From Agrobacterium sp. a22-2 (GTDB taxonomy: Bacteria; Pseudomonadota; Alphaproteobacteria; Rhizobiales; Rhizobiaceae): a DNA stretch of 64,000 nt. The position numbers and the translations under genes are program-made. Under the pieces are notes generated by a model. It was not told the DNA's origin, did not search any database, and saw only the letters and a program-made list of their open reading frames with translations. Every line of letters starts with the position of its first letter. Position 1 is the first letter of the stretch. Positions 47,420 to 57,576 of this stretch are shown piece by piece. The stretch lies in the NCBI RefSeq assembly GCF_012276985.1, contig NZ_JAAXMM010000007.1, forward strand, positions 1 through 64,000. Reading direction: 5' to 3'.

Positions 47420-47878
47420 ATGAGCCTCTTATCCGTCAAAGCCTTTTTCGCCGCCCACGCTGCCGATATCAGCGTTATCGAAACTGAAGCCAGTTCCGCG
47501 ACCGTGCCTTTGGCGGCCGCTGCCCACGGTGTGGAACCCGACCAGATCGCCAAGACCATTTGTCTTCGCATCGGCGACACGGCGGTGCTGGTGGTGGCGG
47601 CCGGCACCAAGCGGCTCGACAACCGCAAATTCAAGGATCAGTTCGGCGCCAAGCCGCGCATGCTGGCGGCAGAGGAAGTTCTCGAACTGACCAGCCATCC
47701 CGTCGGCGGCGTCTGCCCGTTTGGCCTTGCCACCGCTCTGCCGGTCTATTGCGACGTCTCGCTGAAGAGCTTCGATGAGGTGGTTCCCGCGGCCGGCGCC
47801 ACCAATGCCGCGGTGAGGATCGCGCCCAAGCGCATGGCGGCTCTGGTTTCGGCCACATGGGTGGACGTCTGCCAATAG
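47420..47878 (+). CDS. YbaK/ProX-type aminoacyl-tRNA deacylase
   Basis: The 152-aa protein is a single YbaK domain: the DNRKFKDQFGAKPRMLAAEEVLELTSHPVGGVCPFGL stretch contains the conserved Lys and the GGVCPFGL loop of trans-editing enzymes that clear mischarged Cys- or Pro-tRNA. The exact substrate cannot be told. It is followed by the convergent DUF883 gene and a terminator. Confidence 0.88.
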   Translation: MSLLSVKAFFAAHAADISVIETEASSATVPLAAAAHGVEPDQIAKTICLRIGDTAVLVVAAGTKRLDNRKFKDQFGAKPRMLAAEEVLELTSHPVGGVCPFGLATALPVYCDVSLKSFDEVVPAAGATNAAVRIAPKRMAALVSATWVDVCQ

Positions 47879-47892
47879 GCGAAGGCTCTACG

Positions 47893-47922
47893 AAAAATGG
47901 CACCCCGTCGCCGGGATGCCAT
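47893..47922 (-). terminator. Terminator downstream of the DUF883 gene
   Basis: On the minus strand ATGGCATCCC, loop GGCGAC and GGGGTGCCAT pair over 10 bases (one G-T) and are followed by TTTTT. It lies 43 bp after the stop of the DUF883 gene and 15 bp after the convergent ybaK-type gene, and may serve both weakly. Confidence 0.7.
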
Positions 47923-47964
47923 TGATCTCATACTGTATTTGTATTGGTTTATCGGCCGGTCAAC

Positions 47965-48288
47965 TCAGTACCAGCGACGGCGCTGCGTTTCGGTCTGTGC
48001 GGACGATGCAAGGAAATAGCCAACCAGTCCGCCGAGCAGACCAATGGTCAAAAGCGCGGTGGAAGTCGCAGTCGGATGCTCGCGCACGATACCGGCCACG
48101 GACGCGGCTTCGTTCTTGGCATAGTTGGCCGCCTGGCCGACACGGCGCGATGCGCCATTGAGGGCGACAGACGTGCCTTCGCGAACCTGGTCGGCCACAT
48201 CGTGGCCCTGCTTGGCGAGCAGGTCCTTCAGGTTGGCAATCTGGTTCTGCAGCTCTCTTACTTCTGCCTGCATAGAATTCTCAGCCAT
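47965..48288 (-). CDS. DUF883 (ElaB/YqjD-like) membrane-anchored protein
   Basis: This 107-aa protein begins with a coiled-coil helix (MQAEVRELQNQIANLKDLLAKQG), has a central amphipathic helix, and ends with one membrane helix (STALLTIGLLGGLVGYFLAS) and a short basic tail. This is the layout of ElaB/YqjD, which in E. coli tether ribosomes to the membrane in stationary phase. AAAGGAGC precedes the ATG. It is the largest of a group of tiny stress-type proteins here. Confidence 0.85.
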   Translation of the reverse strand: MAENSMQAEVRELQNQIANLKDLLAKQGHDVADQVREGTSVALNGASRRVGQAANYAKNEAASVAGIVREHPTATSTALLTIGLLGGLVGYFLASSAQTETQRRRWY

Positions 48289-48367
48289 GACAGCTCCTTT
48301 CGGTTTCGTTGATCAGAGAACGGGCGAGGCGCGGAATGGTTCCGTCTCGAGGTCCCCGATGCCGGCC

Positions 48368-48553
48368 TCAGCGAAATGCCGGCTGGCGATGCGCGTTCAT
48401 CAGGAGTTCGTGTTCGCGCGCAAAATCACCCAGCAGCTTGCGCAGCCGGCTTTCCTCTACCTTGTCGAGACGGTAACGCCGGCAAAATTCGGCAACGGCC
48501 CAGACCCGGACATTCTGCTGCGCTTCGATTTTCTGCTGTTCCACCGTCTGCAT
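48368..48553 (-). CDS. Small hypothetical protein (61 aa)
   Basis: The frame from ATG 48553, six bases after GGGAGG, encodes 61 residues. It is helical and charged (QTVEQQKIEAQQNVRVWAV ... DKVEESRLRKLLGDFAREHELL), with no membrane segment or signal peptide. I do not recognise a named family, but the good ribosome site and codon use suggest a real gene. A perfect 12-bp palindrome (CTTGCATGCAAG, 48576-48587) lies 22 bp upstream. It is on the same strand as the DUF883 gene, 79 bp before it. Confidence 0.65.
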   Translation of the reverse strand: MQTVEQQKIEAQQNVRVWAVAEFCRRYRLDKVEESRLRKLLGDFAREHELLMNAHRQPAFR

Positions 48554-48765
48554 GACGCGCCTCCCGACATTTGATCTTGCATGCAAGAACGGACGGCAGA
48601 CGGAAAAGTTCCGAAGGCGGGAGCGATTTGTGGGGGCAGCAATACCGGCGCAAGAAGCCTCTCACGCCCCCTTAATCTCAAGCGTTGATTTGGTCTGCAC
48701 CGGATCATGTATGATGTTGCCGGGTCTTGTCGGCGAGATCTTCAAAGACATGGCGACTAACGAGA

Positions 48766-48796
48766 AAAGCCACCCCGCAAAACGGAATGGCTTTTT
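48766..48796. terminator. Bidirectional terminator-like hairpin
   Basis: AAAGCCA and TGGCTTT pair around a loop that can add CCG-CGG pairs. The plus strand is followed by TTATT and the minus strand by TTCTC. It lies 17 bp after the stop of the 24-aa peptide gene on the minus strand, which it probably terminates; no plus-strand gene reads into it. Confidence 0.6.
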
Positions 48797-48812
48797 ATTC
48801 GGTTGTCGCAGC

Positions 48813-48887
48813 TCAACGGAGGCCGAAAAAGGAAAGGACCGCAATGACGACCACTACCAGTCCAACGATGTAAATAATATTATTCAT
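48813..48887 (-). CDS. 24-aa membrane peptide
   Basis: ATG 48887 follows AAAGGA by eight bases and opens a 24-codon frame beginning MNNIIYIVGLVVVVIAVLSF and ending in GLR. It is one membrane helix with a basic C-terminus. Similar very short peptides (MNxIIYIVG...) are familiar from rhizobial genomes as unnamed genes. It has its own terminator. The function is unknown; stress-related membrane peptides are a reasonable comparison. Confidence 0.65.
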   Translation of the reverse strand: MNNIIYIVGLVVVVIAVLSFFGLR

Positions 48888-48960
48888 AGACGGGTTCCTT
48901 TCAATCTGAACGCTTTTAAACGCACAGCAAAGTGATTGGTTCCCCTTTCAGGCTCGCCGA

Positions 48961-49113
48961 TCAAGCCGCAACGCGGCGTGCAGCCTTGTCGGCGGCCTTG
49001 CGATCGTCACCGAATTCCGCAAGGATCTTCTGCGCATCTTCAATTTCAATACGGTGTTTGTTCGCAAAGGATTTCACGTCTTTTGGAGCCGATACCGGCT
49101 TTTCATCTGTCAT
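48961..49113 (-). CDS. DUF3606-like small protein (50 aa)
   Basis: From ATG 49113, preceded by AGGAG with an eight-base spacer, the frame encodes 50 residues: a short polar start, then the helical KDVKSFANKHRIEIEDAQ and ILAEFGDDRKAADKAARR. This pattern resembles the DUF3606 family of rhizobial small proteins, which often occur in several copies. An ATG at 49152 would add 13 residues without a ribosome site. Cytosolic; function unknown. Confidence 0.7.
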   Translation of the reverse strand: MTDEKPVSAPKDVKSFANKHRIEIEDAQKILAEFGDDRKAADKAARRVAA

Positions 49114-49608
49114 CTGTGTCTCCTGGGTTTCCGGCTGCGCGCGCATCGACACGCCTTGCCAGCCGATATCATATGGGAACCATGAGCGCGAATTACCAGT
49201 CTTAGGCGGGCACCTCCGTCTTCAGGAGGCTGCCGGATCGCATGCCGGTCGGGGTCGAGAACAAACACATCTGCAAAATATGACCCCGCCACCCCCTAAG
49301 TCGGCCGCAATCTGTTTGGCTTTCACGGCCCCAATCTTGGCCGGACGAACAAATAGATGCTCCAAGAATCGAACGTCTGTCGCTCAGTTCAGCGAGGGCG
49401 CGCTTGTGAGTGCGCAACACGTTGAAGACCATGACGAAAGGCATTCGTGGCCTTTAACCCCCCCTTAAATCGCCGCATTTAAACTTAATGTCACCGGCGG
49501 ATGTTTTGGACCGGACCGCGGCCTTCACTCTGGCTTGTTTTTAGCTTCGGCACCGACCTCATTGGTCGCAGGCTGCCGCATATTGGAAGAGAGTTCGACC
49601 GCTCCACG
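49114..49608. other. 495-bp gap before the penicillin-binding protein gene
   Basis: No intact gene is seen. The middle (49190-49385) contains a possible degraded VOC-family gene on the minus strand. The right part holds an AT-rich stretch (49470-49490) that is the best place for the promoter of the penicillin-binding protein; I cannot assign its -35 and -10 with confidence. Confidence 0.4.
49196..49385 (-). pseudogene. Possible frameshifted VOC/glyoxalase gene remnant
   Basis: Read on the minus strand, one frame gives FLEHLFVRPAKIGAVKAKQI followed by AADLGG. A one-base shift in a G-run near 49295 continues with VAGSYFADVFVLDPDRHAIR. Joined, these resemble the end of a VOC-fold protein (a typical end is GYYAAFVRDPDGHKIE). 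An upstream in-frame TGA removes the rest. The resemblance is by eye only and may be accidental. Confidence 0.3.
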
Positions 49609-51801
49609 ATGGCAGGCAAAGGCAAACCAGGACAGCGGGTCGAGCCGACTTTCGAGACTTCTCGCGGGCATGGCGATCTGCGGCTGGATGCCAGCGATCG
49701 GGTCAGCGGCAACGGCGGCGGTGCCAAGCGTACCAAGGCCAAGGCCAGCCCTGCAAAACGCGGCTCTTCGAAATCACGCAAAAGACAGCGATCCGGTGGC
49801 CTGACGGGCTTGATCCGCGGCCTGTTCTACTGGTGCCTGGTCTTCGGCCTGTGGGGCGGCATCGCCGTTGCCGGCATCGTGCTCTATTATGGCGCCCGCA
49901 TGCCGAGTGCCAGCAGCTGGACCATTCCGGAACGCCCGCCCAACGTCAAGATCACGGCTCTCGACGGTTCGGTTATCGCCAATCGCGGTGCCACGGGCGG
50001 CGAGGCCCTGTCATTGGAAGACATGTCGCCCTTCATTCCCGAGGCGGTGATCGCCATCGAGGACCGTCGCTTCTATTCGCATTTCGGCGTCGATCCGTTC
50101 GGACTTGCCAGGGCGGTTCTCAATAATCTGACAGGCCAGGCACTTCAGGGCGGCTCGACCTTGACCCAGCAGCTGGCGAAGAACCTGTTCCTTTCTCCTG
50201 ACCGCACGCTGGAGCGCAAGGTGCAGGAGGTGCTGCTGGCGTTCTGGCTGGAGCACCGGTTCAACAAGGACCAGATCCTCGCCATGTATCTGAACCGGGT
50301 CTATTTCGGTTCGAACGCCTATGGCGTCGAGGCGGCGTCGAGGCGCTATTTCAACAAATCGGCACGTGACGTGAACCTTGGGGAAGCGGCGCTTCTCGCC
50401 GGCCTGCTGAAGGCGCCGTCGCGGCTTTCGCCGGCCCGCGATCCCGAAGCGGCCGAAGCCCGCGCTCAGGTGGTGCTCACTTCCATGCGCGATGTCGGCT
50501 TCATTTCGGACAACGATATCACCACCGCCATGTCGCAATCGCCGACGCGTGCACGCAGCTACTGGTCAGGCGCCGGGCAATATGTCGCCGACATGGTCAT
50601 GGACGACCTGAAAAGCATGCTCGGTACCGTCACCGAGGACCTGGTGGTCGAGACGACCATCGACATGAAACTCGAAAAACAGGCCGAGACCGCCATTGCC
50701 GAGGCACTCGCCACCGACGGCGTCAAGCTCGACGCCTCTCAGGCAGCCCTGGTCGCCATAGACGGGACCGGCGCCATCCGCGCCCTGGTCGGCGGCGGCG
50801 ACTACGCGACCAGCCAATTCAACCGCGCCGTGAAGGCAAAGCGGCAGCCGGGTTCGGCCTTCAAGCCGTTCGTCTATGCCGCAGCGCTCGAAATCGGCAA
50901 CCGCCCCTCCTCGATCCGCCATGATGGACCGGTGCGGATCGGCAAGTGGACGCCGGAAAACTACGACGAGAAATATCGTGGCGACGTGACGCTTGCCTCG
51001 GCGCTCGCCCAGTCGCTCAACACCATCGCCGCCCAACTGGTCATGGAAGTGGGACCCGATCAGGTGATCAAGCTTGCCCATCGTCTCGGGATCGAATCGG
51101 AATTGCAAAGTAATGCCTCGATCGCACTCGGCACGGCGGAGGTGTCGCTGCTGGAGCTGACATCGGCTTATGCGCCCTTCATGAACGGTGGCTACAAGGC
51201 GACCTCGCATGTCATCCGGCGGGTTTCGACAGCCAAAGGCGAACTGCTTTATGAAAATGCCTATGAGAACCCGCCGCGGGTGCTCAGCGAACAGGTATCC
51301 GCCAGCATGAACCTGATGATGGAAAAGGTGATCACCGAGGGGACGGGCAAGAAGGCGCACCTGGCCGGCTGGCCGGCGGCCGGCAAGACCGGCACGACGC
51401 AATCCTTCCGCGACGCCCTGTTCGTCGGCTATACCAGTAACCTGACGACCGGCGTCTGGTTCGGCAATGACGACGGCCGCTCGATGAAAAAGGTGACCGG
51501 CGGCGGCCTGCCGGCCAAGACCTGGCAGACCTTCATGACCGCCGCCCATGCCGGCCTGAAACCGGCACCTTTGATCGGCGATACCATTCCCCCCGAACCT
51601 GCATCACCGTCGATCGGCGACATCATCACCGGCGTCTTCTCCAGCAACCAGGCCTATCCGCCGGCTCCCGAGGCGCCGGGCACTGACTACCAGCAAACGG
51701 GGTCTACGGCACCCATTCCGCCCGCCGATGTCGGCGGCCCGGCACCGCCGGCCCAAGGGCGACGCGGCACGACTTTGCTCGACATCATCATGGGCAATTG
51801 A
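49609..51801 (+). CDS. Class A penicillin-binding protein (PBP1A family)
   Basis: This bifunctional enzyme polymerises and cross-links peptidoglycan at the outer face of the inner membrane. From ATG 49609 it has 730 aa: a basic cytoplasmic tail, one membrane helix (near residues 75-95), and a GT51 domain with EDRRFYSHFGVDPFG and GGSTLTQQLAKNLFLS. The transpeptidase domain has SxxK in PGSAFKPF, SLN and KTGTT. A Pro-rich tail follows. An upstream start at 49501 is open but lacks typical sequence. Which of the several rhizobial PBP1 paralogues it is cannot be told. Confidence 0.93.
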   Translation: MAGKGKPGQRVEPTFETSRGHGDLRLDASDRVSGNGGGAKRTKAKASPAKRGSSKSRKRQRSGGLTGLIRGLFYWCLVFGLWGGIAVAGIVLYYGARMPSASSWTIPERPPNVKITALDGSVIANRGATGGEALSLEDMSPFIPEAVIAIEDRRFYSHFGVDPFGLARAVLNNLTGQALQGGSTLTQQLAKNLFLSPDRTLERKVQEVLLAFWLEHRFNKDQILAMYLNRVYFGSNAYGVEAASRRYFNKSARDVNLGEAALLAGLLKAPSRLSPARDPEAAEARAQVVLTSMRDVGFISDNDITTAMSQSPTRARSYWSGAGQYVADMVMDDLKSMLGTVTEDLVVETTIDMKLEKQAETAIAEALATDGVKLDASQAALVAIDGTGAIRALVGGGDYATSQFNRAVKAKRQPGSAFKPFVYAAALEIGNRPSSIRHDGPVRIGKWTPENYDEKYRGDVTLASALAQSLNTIAAQLVMEVGPDQVIKLAHRLGIESELQSNASIALGTAEVSLLELTSAYAPFMNGGYKATSHVIRRVSTAKGELLYENAYENPPRVLSEQVSASMNLMMEKVITEGTGKKAHLAGWPAAGKTGTTQSFRDALFVGYTSNLTTGVWFGNDDGRSMKKVTGGGLPAKTWQTFMTAAHAGLKPAPLIGDTIPPEPASPSIGDIITGVFSSNQAYPPAPEAPGTDYQQTGSTAPIPPADVGGPAPPAQGRRGTTLLDIIMGN

Positions 51802-52127
51802 AGCGTGTTCAGGCAACTTTTCAAACCCGTTGGCGGGGCGCGAATGCCCTTGCATTCCCCCTGCATGCCCGGCACAAGGATGGACTGCTAGGGCGAAACA
51901 CCAAACAAGGGTTTTCGCGTCCGCTGCCGGTCCTGCCATCCCGCTGCAATCTCTTCGTTTTACGGGATTTCGGTGGATTTCATGCCTTGCAGTCGGAAAT
52001 AGCCCTTCTTATATACGCCACATAACAGCAGCACAGCTGCGCGAACCCGTAAGACCATCTATGTCGAGGGGCTGTCAGTGGAATGCCTGTCAGGGGTTCC
52101 GACGGCCTGCTTCAAGGAGAGAATAAC
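51802..52127 (+). other. 326-bp leader region of dnaK
   Basis: This gap between the penicillin-binding protein gene and dnaK contains no ORF that I trust. Its right half holds a heat-shock-type promoter and a 5' untranslated region of about 105 bases; the CIRCE element (HrcA operator) is not visible. AAGGAG lies eight bases before the dnaK ATG. Confidence 0.6.
51986..52016 (+). promoter_or_regulatory. Sigma-32 (RpoH)-like promoter of dnaK
   Basis: CTTGCAG (-35) and CTTATATAC (-10) are separated by 15 bases. This is close to the alphaproteobacterial RpoH consensus (CTTGAA ... CTATNT). The position, 112 bp before the dnaK start codon, fits heat-shock control of dnaK. It is inferred from similarity to the consensus. 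Confidence 0.6.
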
Positions 52128-54043
<1,916 letters not shown>

Positions 54044-54044
<1 letters not shown>

Positions 54045-54505
54045 TGCGGTTGTCGAACCGTAACGTCATCTTCAAGGGGCTGGCCTTCGGGCCAGCCACA
54101 TTTGTGTTGGCCTTGGGCGTGGCGACCGCAGCAAGCGGAGCCGGCGATGTCTATCGGACCGTCGTTGCCGCAGAGGCCGGCGTCGTCAAGGCGCTTACGG
54201 CCCGTGACGCCAAGGCACTCGGCCGCACGACGGCGTCGCTCGGCAAGCTGATCGAGGACGCGCTCAAGCGGCACCAGAGCGGCCAGGGCGCCACCGCTTG
54301 CGATATGGCGGCGCATTCGCTGGCCTTTGTCGCGGCCTCGGCCAGCGAAGGCCTTGCCAATAGCGGCGAAGCAAAGCGCCTGCTGCTGGATGACGCAAAA
54401 GCCGCCGCGGCCGATTTCGCCAAGGACATGCAGGCCTGCGACAAGCAGTCCGGCCAGAAGATGGGTAGCCACACCAGTGTGGAGAAAGCTTTGAGAGCTT
54501 TGTAA
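54044..54505 (+). CDS. Secreted helical protein encoded between dnaK and dnaJ
   Basis: The 153-aa protein overlaps the dnaK stop by one base and ends 4 bp before dnaJ, so it should be cotranscribed with both. It starts with a basic N-terminus and a hydrophobic stretch ([21 protein letters not shown]), a signal peptide or anchor. The rest is alanine-rich and helical, with two Cys (ATACDMAAH and MQACDKQ) that could form a disulfide in the periplasm. I recognise no family. A periplasmic protein inside a cytosolic chaperone operon is unexpected. Confidence 0.75.
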
Positions 54506-54509
54506 GACC

Positions 54510-55640
54510 ATGGCAAAAGCAGATTACTACGAGACCCTCGGGGTTAGCAAAACGGCCGACGAGAAGGAGCTGAAAAGCGCCTTCCGCAAGATGGCCATGA
54601 AATACCATCCTGATAAAAATCCCGGTGATGCTGCGGCAGAGGTGAAGTTCAAGGAACTGAACGAAGCCTACGAGACCCTAAAGGACCCGCAGAAACGGGC
54701 CGCCTACGACCGTTTCGGTCATGCGGCTTTCGAGCAGGGCGGCATGGGCGGTGGCGGCGGTTTTGCCGGCGGCGGCTTCTCCGACATTTTCGAGGATATT
54801 TTCGGCGAGATGATGGGGGGCGGACGCGCCGGCGGACGGGCCCGTTCGACCAATGGTCGCGAGCGCGGCGCGGACCTGCGCTACAACATGGAAATCTCGC
54901 TGGAGGAATCCTTTACCGGCAAGACCGCGCAGATCCGGGTTCCGACCTCGATCACCTGCGAAGTCTGCACCGGTTCCGGCGCCAAGCCCGGCACCAAGCC
55001 GACGACCTGCGCGACCTGTCAGGGAAGTGGCCGTATCCGTGCGGCACAGGGTTTCTTTTCGATCGAGCGGACCTGCCCGACCTGCCATGGGCGCGGCCAG
55101 ACGATTGCCGATCCGTGCGGAAAGTGCCACGGCCAGGGCCGCGTCACCGAGGAGCGTTCTCTATCGGTCAGCATTCCGTCCGGCATCGAGGACGGCACCC
55201 GCATCCGCCTGCAGGGTGAAGGCGAGGCAGGCCTGCGGGGCGGGCCTTCCGGCGACCTCTATATCTTCCTGTCCGTGAAGCCACATGAATTCTTCCAGCG
55301 GGAGGGCGCCGATCTGTTCTGTTCTGTGCCGATCTCGATGACGACAGCGGCCCTTGGCGGCACGTTCGATGTCGGGACGCTGGACGGCACCAAATCCCGT
55401 GTCACCGTTCCGGAAGGCACCCAGCCGGGCAAGCAGTTCCGGTTGAAGGGCAAGGGCATGCCGGTGCTGCGCTCCGCGCAGACAGGCGATCTCTACATCC
55501 AGATCCAGATCGAAACGCCGCAGAAGCTGACCAAGCGCCAGCGCGAGCTGCTCCAGGAGTTCGACCAGCTGTCGTCCAAGGACAACAATCCCGAATCGAC
55601 AGGCTTCTTCGCGCGGATGAAAGAGTTTTTCGAGGGCTGA
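54510..55640 (+). CDS. dnaJ: Chaperone protein DnaJ (Hsp40)
   Basis: DnaJ delivers substrates to DnaK and stimulates its ATPase. The 376-aa type I protein has the J domain with HPD at residues 33-35, a Gly/Phe region ([20 protein letters not shown]), four zinc motifs ([32 protein letters not shown], roughly residues 150-210) and the C-terminal substrate domains. It lies 4 bp after the secreted protein gene and ends in a strong terminator. Confidence 0.97.
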   Translation: MAKADYYETLGVSKTADEKELKSAFRKMAMKYHPDKNPGDAAAEVKFKELNEAYETLKDPQKRAAYDRFGHAAFEQGGMGGGGGFAGGGFSDIFEDIFGEMMGGGRAGGRARSTNGRERGADLRYNMEISLEESFTGKTAQIRVPTSITCEVCTGSGAKPGTKPTTCATCQGSGRIRAAQGFFSIERTCPTCHGRGQTIADPCGKCHGQGRVTEERSLSVSIPSGIEDGTRIRLQGEGEAGLRGGPSGDLYIFLSVKPHEFFQREGADLFCSVPISMTTAALGGTFDVGTLDGTKSRVTVPEGTQPGKQFRLKGKGMPVLRSAQTGDLYIQIQIETPQKLTKRQRELLQEFDQLSSKDNNPESTGFFARMKEFFEG

Positions 55641-55692
55641 AACGTAGGCATCAAAATCACAGCGACGCCTGAGGCGTGCACGGTTTAATGAC

Positions 55693-55727
55693 ACAAAGGC
55701 CGGAAACATCGCGTTTCCGGCCTTTGT
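55693..55727. terminator. Bidirectional terminator between dnaJ and the convergent small gene
   Basis: A perfect 15-bp stem, ACAAAGGCCGGAAAC with its complement, encloses the five-base loop ATCGC; the stem ends in CCTTTGT on both strands. It lies 53 bp after the dnaJ stop and 22 bp after the convergent small membrane protein gene, so it can serve both. Confidence 0.85.
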
Positions 55728-55748
55728 ACCTTTGAGGAGCGCTCGGGA

Positions 55749-56012
55749 TCAGATGGTGCGGGGACGAGGCATTCTGGCCACGAACCAGCCGAAGCGCCGG
55801 TGAATGAACGGCGCGACGAAGTAGACGATGCTCAGCACCATGATAGGCGCCAGGATCAGCGTGCGTGCCCAGAGCGGCCAACCTTCGGTCAGCGGCATGA
55901 GGATATAGAGAAGCCCGGTCACAAGCGGATAGACGGCGGCCAGCATCAGGGCCGCCAGCCGGACTTTGGATGGATTCGGGCGTATCGAATTGCCGTCGGA
56001 TGCAGTGGTCAT
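55749..56012 (-). CDS. Small two-helix membrane protein, partner of a TetR regulator
   Basis: The 87-aa protein has two hydrophobic helices (LAALMLAAVYPLVTGLLYIL and TLILAPIMVLSIVYFVAPF) and a C-terminal basic tail with Arg and Pro. It resembles uncharacterised small inner-membrane proteins of proteobacteria that have this two-helix plan. It is divergent from the TetR gene, with two operator-like repeats in the gap, so it is the likely target of that regulator. Confidence 0.75.
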   Translation of the reverse strand: MTTASDGNSIRPNPSKVRLAALMLAAVYPLVTGLLYILMPLTEGWPLWARTLILAPIMVLSIVYFVAPFIHRRFGWFVARMPRPRTI

Positions 56013-56028
56013 GATTTCTCTCTAATGA

Positions 56029-56067
56029 AACGATACGTTTCGTATATATCAAAACGATACGTTCCGT
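56029..56067. promoter_or_regulatory. Two tandem TetR-type operator repeats
   Basis: AACGATACGTTTCGT (56029-56043) and AACGATACGTTCCGT (56053-56067) differ at one base and are spaced by 24 bp start to start. Each contains an inverted core (ATACG and CGTAT in the first copy). They occupy the gap between the small membrane protein gene and the TetR gene, so one repressor dimer could bind each. Confidence 0.7.
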
Positions 56068-56116
56068 TCAAGCGAAATTGTGCTATGAAAGACGAAAACT
56101 GCAAAGGGAGAGAAGC

Positions 56117-56731
56117 ATGCCCCCGACAAAGGCCCCAGCTGCGAAGCGCCGCGCGTCGATCGGCTCGCAACGCAATCCAGCCAGCGCAGAGGCCATCCTT
56201 GCTGCGGCGGAAGCTGTGCTCATCGAAAATGGCCTTGGCAATTTCTCGATCGAGGCGGTTGCCAAGCGCGCCAAAGCGGGCAAGCCGACGATCTATCGAT
56301 GGTGGCCGTCCAAGGCAGCGCTGCTGCTCGATGTCTACCATCACCAAAAACACATGATCCCGCATCCAGACAACGGCGAGATACGAACCGATCTGGCAGA
56401 GTTCATCACCGGCCTGCTGGCCTTCTGGAAAGAGGGCAGCGGCGGCGCGGTGTTCCGCTCGATCATCGCAGAAGCACAGAATGATACCGCAGCGTCGAAG
56501 GCGCTGTCGGACTATGCTGCGGAGCGGCGCCGCGCCAGCGGCCAGATGATCCGCAATGCCCAGATCAGAAGTGAGGTTCGACTAGATATCGATCCCGAGC
56601 TGGTCGCCGAGATGCTCTCGAGCTTTGCCTGGAACCGGCTGCTCACCGATCGCCTCGAAACGAGCCCCGAAGAGATCCAGAGCCTTGTCGATATGGTCAC
56701 AAGCGGTATCTGCGTCTCGCGCCCGGATTGA
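56117..56731 (+). CDS. TetR-family transcriptional repressor
   Basis: The 204-aa protein has an N-terminal helix-turn-helix (AILAAAEAVLIENGLGNFSIEAVAKRAKAGKPTIYRWWPSKAALL, about residues 25-70) and a C-terminal TetR_C-type ligand domain. ATG 56117 has GGGAGAG eight bases upstream; a start at 56078 would lie inside the operator-to-gene leader. It likely represses itself and the divergent membrane protein gene. The ligand is unknown. Confidence 0.9.
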   Translation: MPPTKAPAAKRRASIGSQRNPASAEAILAAAEAVLIENGLGNFSIEAVAKRAKAGKPTIYRWWPSKAALLLDVYHHQKHMIPHPDNGEIRTDLAEFITGLLAFWKEGSGGAVFRSIIAEAQNDTAASKALSDYAAERRRASGQMIRNAQIRSEVRLDIDPELVAEMLSSFAWNRLLTDRLETSPEEIQSLVDMVTSGICVSRPD

Positions 56732-56734
56732 GTC

Positions 56735-56944
56735 TCAATAGTGGGGCGGCCGAGTGTTGGGCGGTGCTTCGCCGGATTGTTCTTCAATCGCCATAAAGCG
56801 CTCGGTCAGCCGATCGAGCTTGGCCCTGGTTTGCTCGACCACACGCCATTGCTCGGTCAGCTGATCGGACAGTTCATCGATGATACGCCCCTGATGCGCC
56901 ACCGTTTCTTCAAGACGGGTGATACGATCGTCAGCCTCGGCCAT
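56735..56944 (-). CDS. slyX: SlyX-family coiled-coil protein
   Basis: The 69-aa protein from ATG 56944 is almost entirely a coiled coil (RITRLEETVAHQGRIIDELSDQL) and ends in the TRPPHY signature of SlyX. The function in E. coli is not known in detail. Upstream ATGs (56956, 57004) are possible but would add unrelated residues. It ends 3 bp after the convergent TetR gene stop. Confidence 0.88.
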   Translation of the reverse strand: MAEADDRITRLEETVAHQGRIIDELSDQLTEQWRVVEQTRAKLDRLTERFMAIEEQSGEAPPNTRPPHY

Positions 56945-57055
56945 TATGCTCTCCATCGGCGCCCTGCCTGCTACAGCTGCTCCATCCGCCTCCGGTCGCG
57001 GCAAGTCAACTGCCGCAAACCCAAAAAACGATCGATGCTATTCAGTGGCTTCCGC

Positions 57056-57343
57056 TTAGCGCTGCTTCTTCTTTTTATAGGGCATGAGCATGATCGCGGA
57101 TGCCGCAACCGCCGCACCAAAGGTCAGGGCGAGCGGCACGGCGATCAGGATGGCCGGGAGGATGGAATTCTGGGCCCGCCCCAGATGGGTTCCGAGGCCG
57201 CCGATATCGAGCCAGATCAGCAGAACCGCCACCAGAAGGCCGAGACCGACGCCAAACCCGGCGTTCATGGCCAAAAAGCGCAGCATGTCCCAATGATCCT
57301 GGCGTGCCTCCTCAGGGGTCAGTTCGTCACGCTCTGGATCCAT
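57056..57343 (-). CDS. Small two-helix membrane protein, unknown function
   Basis: The 95-aa protein has an acidic N-terminus (DPERDELTPEEARQDHWDML), two membrane helices (FGVGLGLLVAVLLIWLDIG and AILIAVPLALTFGAAVAASAIML) and a very basic tail PYKKKKQR. AGAGAAG precedes the start. I do not recognise a named family; the highly charged ends and the even helix spacing suggest a real inner-membrane protein. It sits 112 bp upstream of slyX on the same strand, with recF divergent beyond a 233-bp gap. Confidence 0.7.
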   Translation of the reverse strand: MDPERDELTPEEARQDHWDMLRFLAMNAGFGVGLGLLVAVLLIWLDIGGLGTHLGRAQNSILPAILIAVPLALTFGAAVAASAIMLMPYKKKKQR

Positions 57344-57576
57344 CGGGGAACTTCTCTTTTCACAACGGCTACTACCCTGATAAGTCTACACCCGCAGCCA
57401 TCAAGCGTCCATGACAGCGGTTCCGGACCGCGGCCCGCCGCGCCGGGAACTGGAAAAATGATGCTCTGGCTTGCCTTGGCCGATCTTCCGGCCTAGGCCT
57501 TAGCGCAACATAGCCGTTGCGCCGACACTGCCGGCGAACCGCAGCTCCTTGGGCAAGGCACTCGAACCGGACGGAA

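Noticed and set aside
48685..48796. Possible plus-strand sRNA ending at the hairpin 48766-48796
   Set aside because: A TTGATT/TATGAT promoter can be drawn but its 19-bp spacing is poor, and the hairpin is already explained as terminator of the 24-aa peptide gene.
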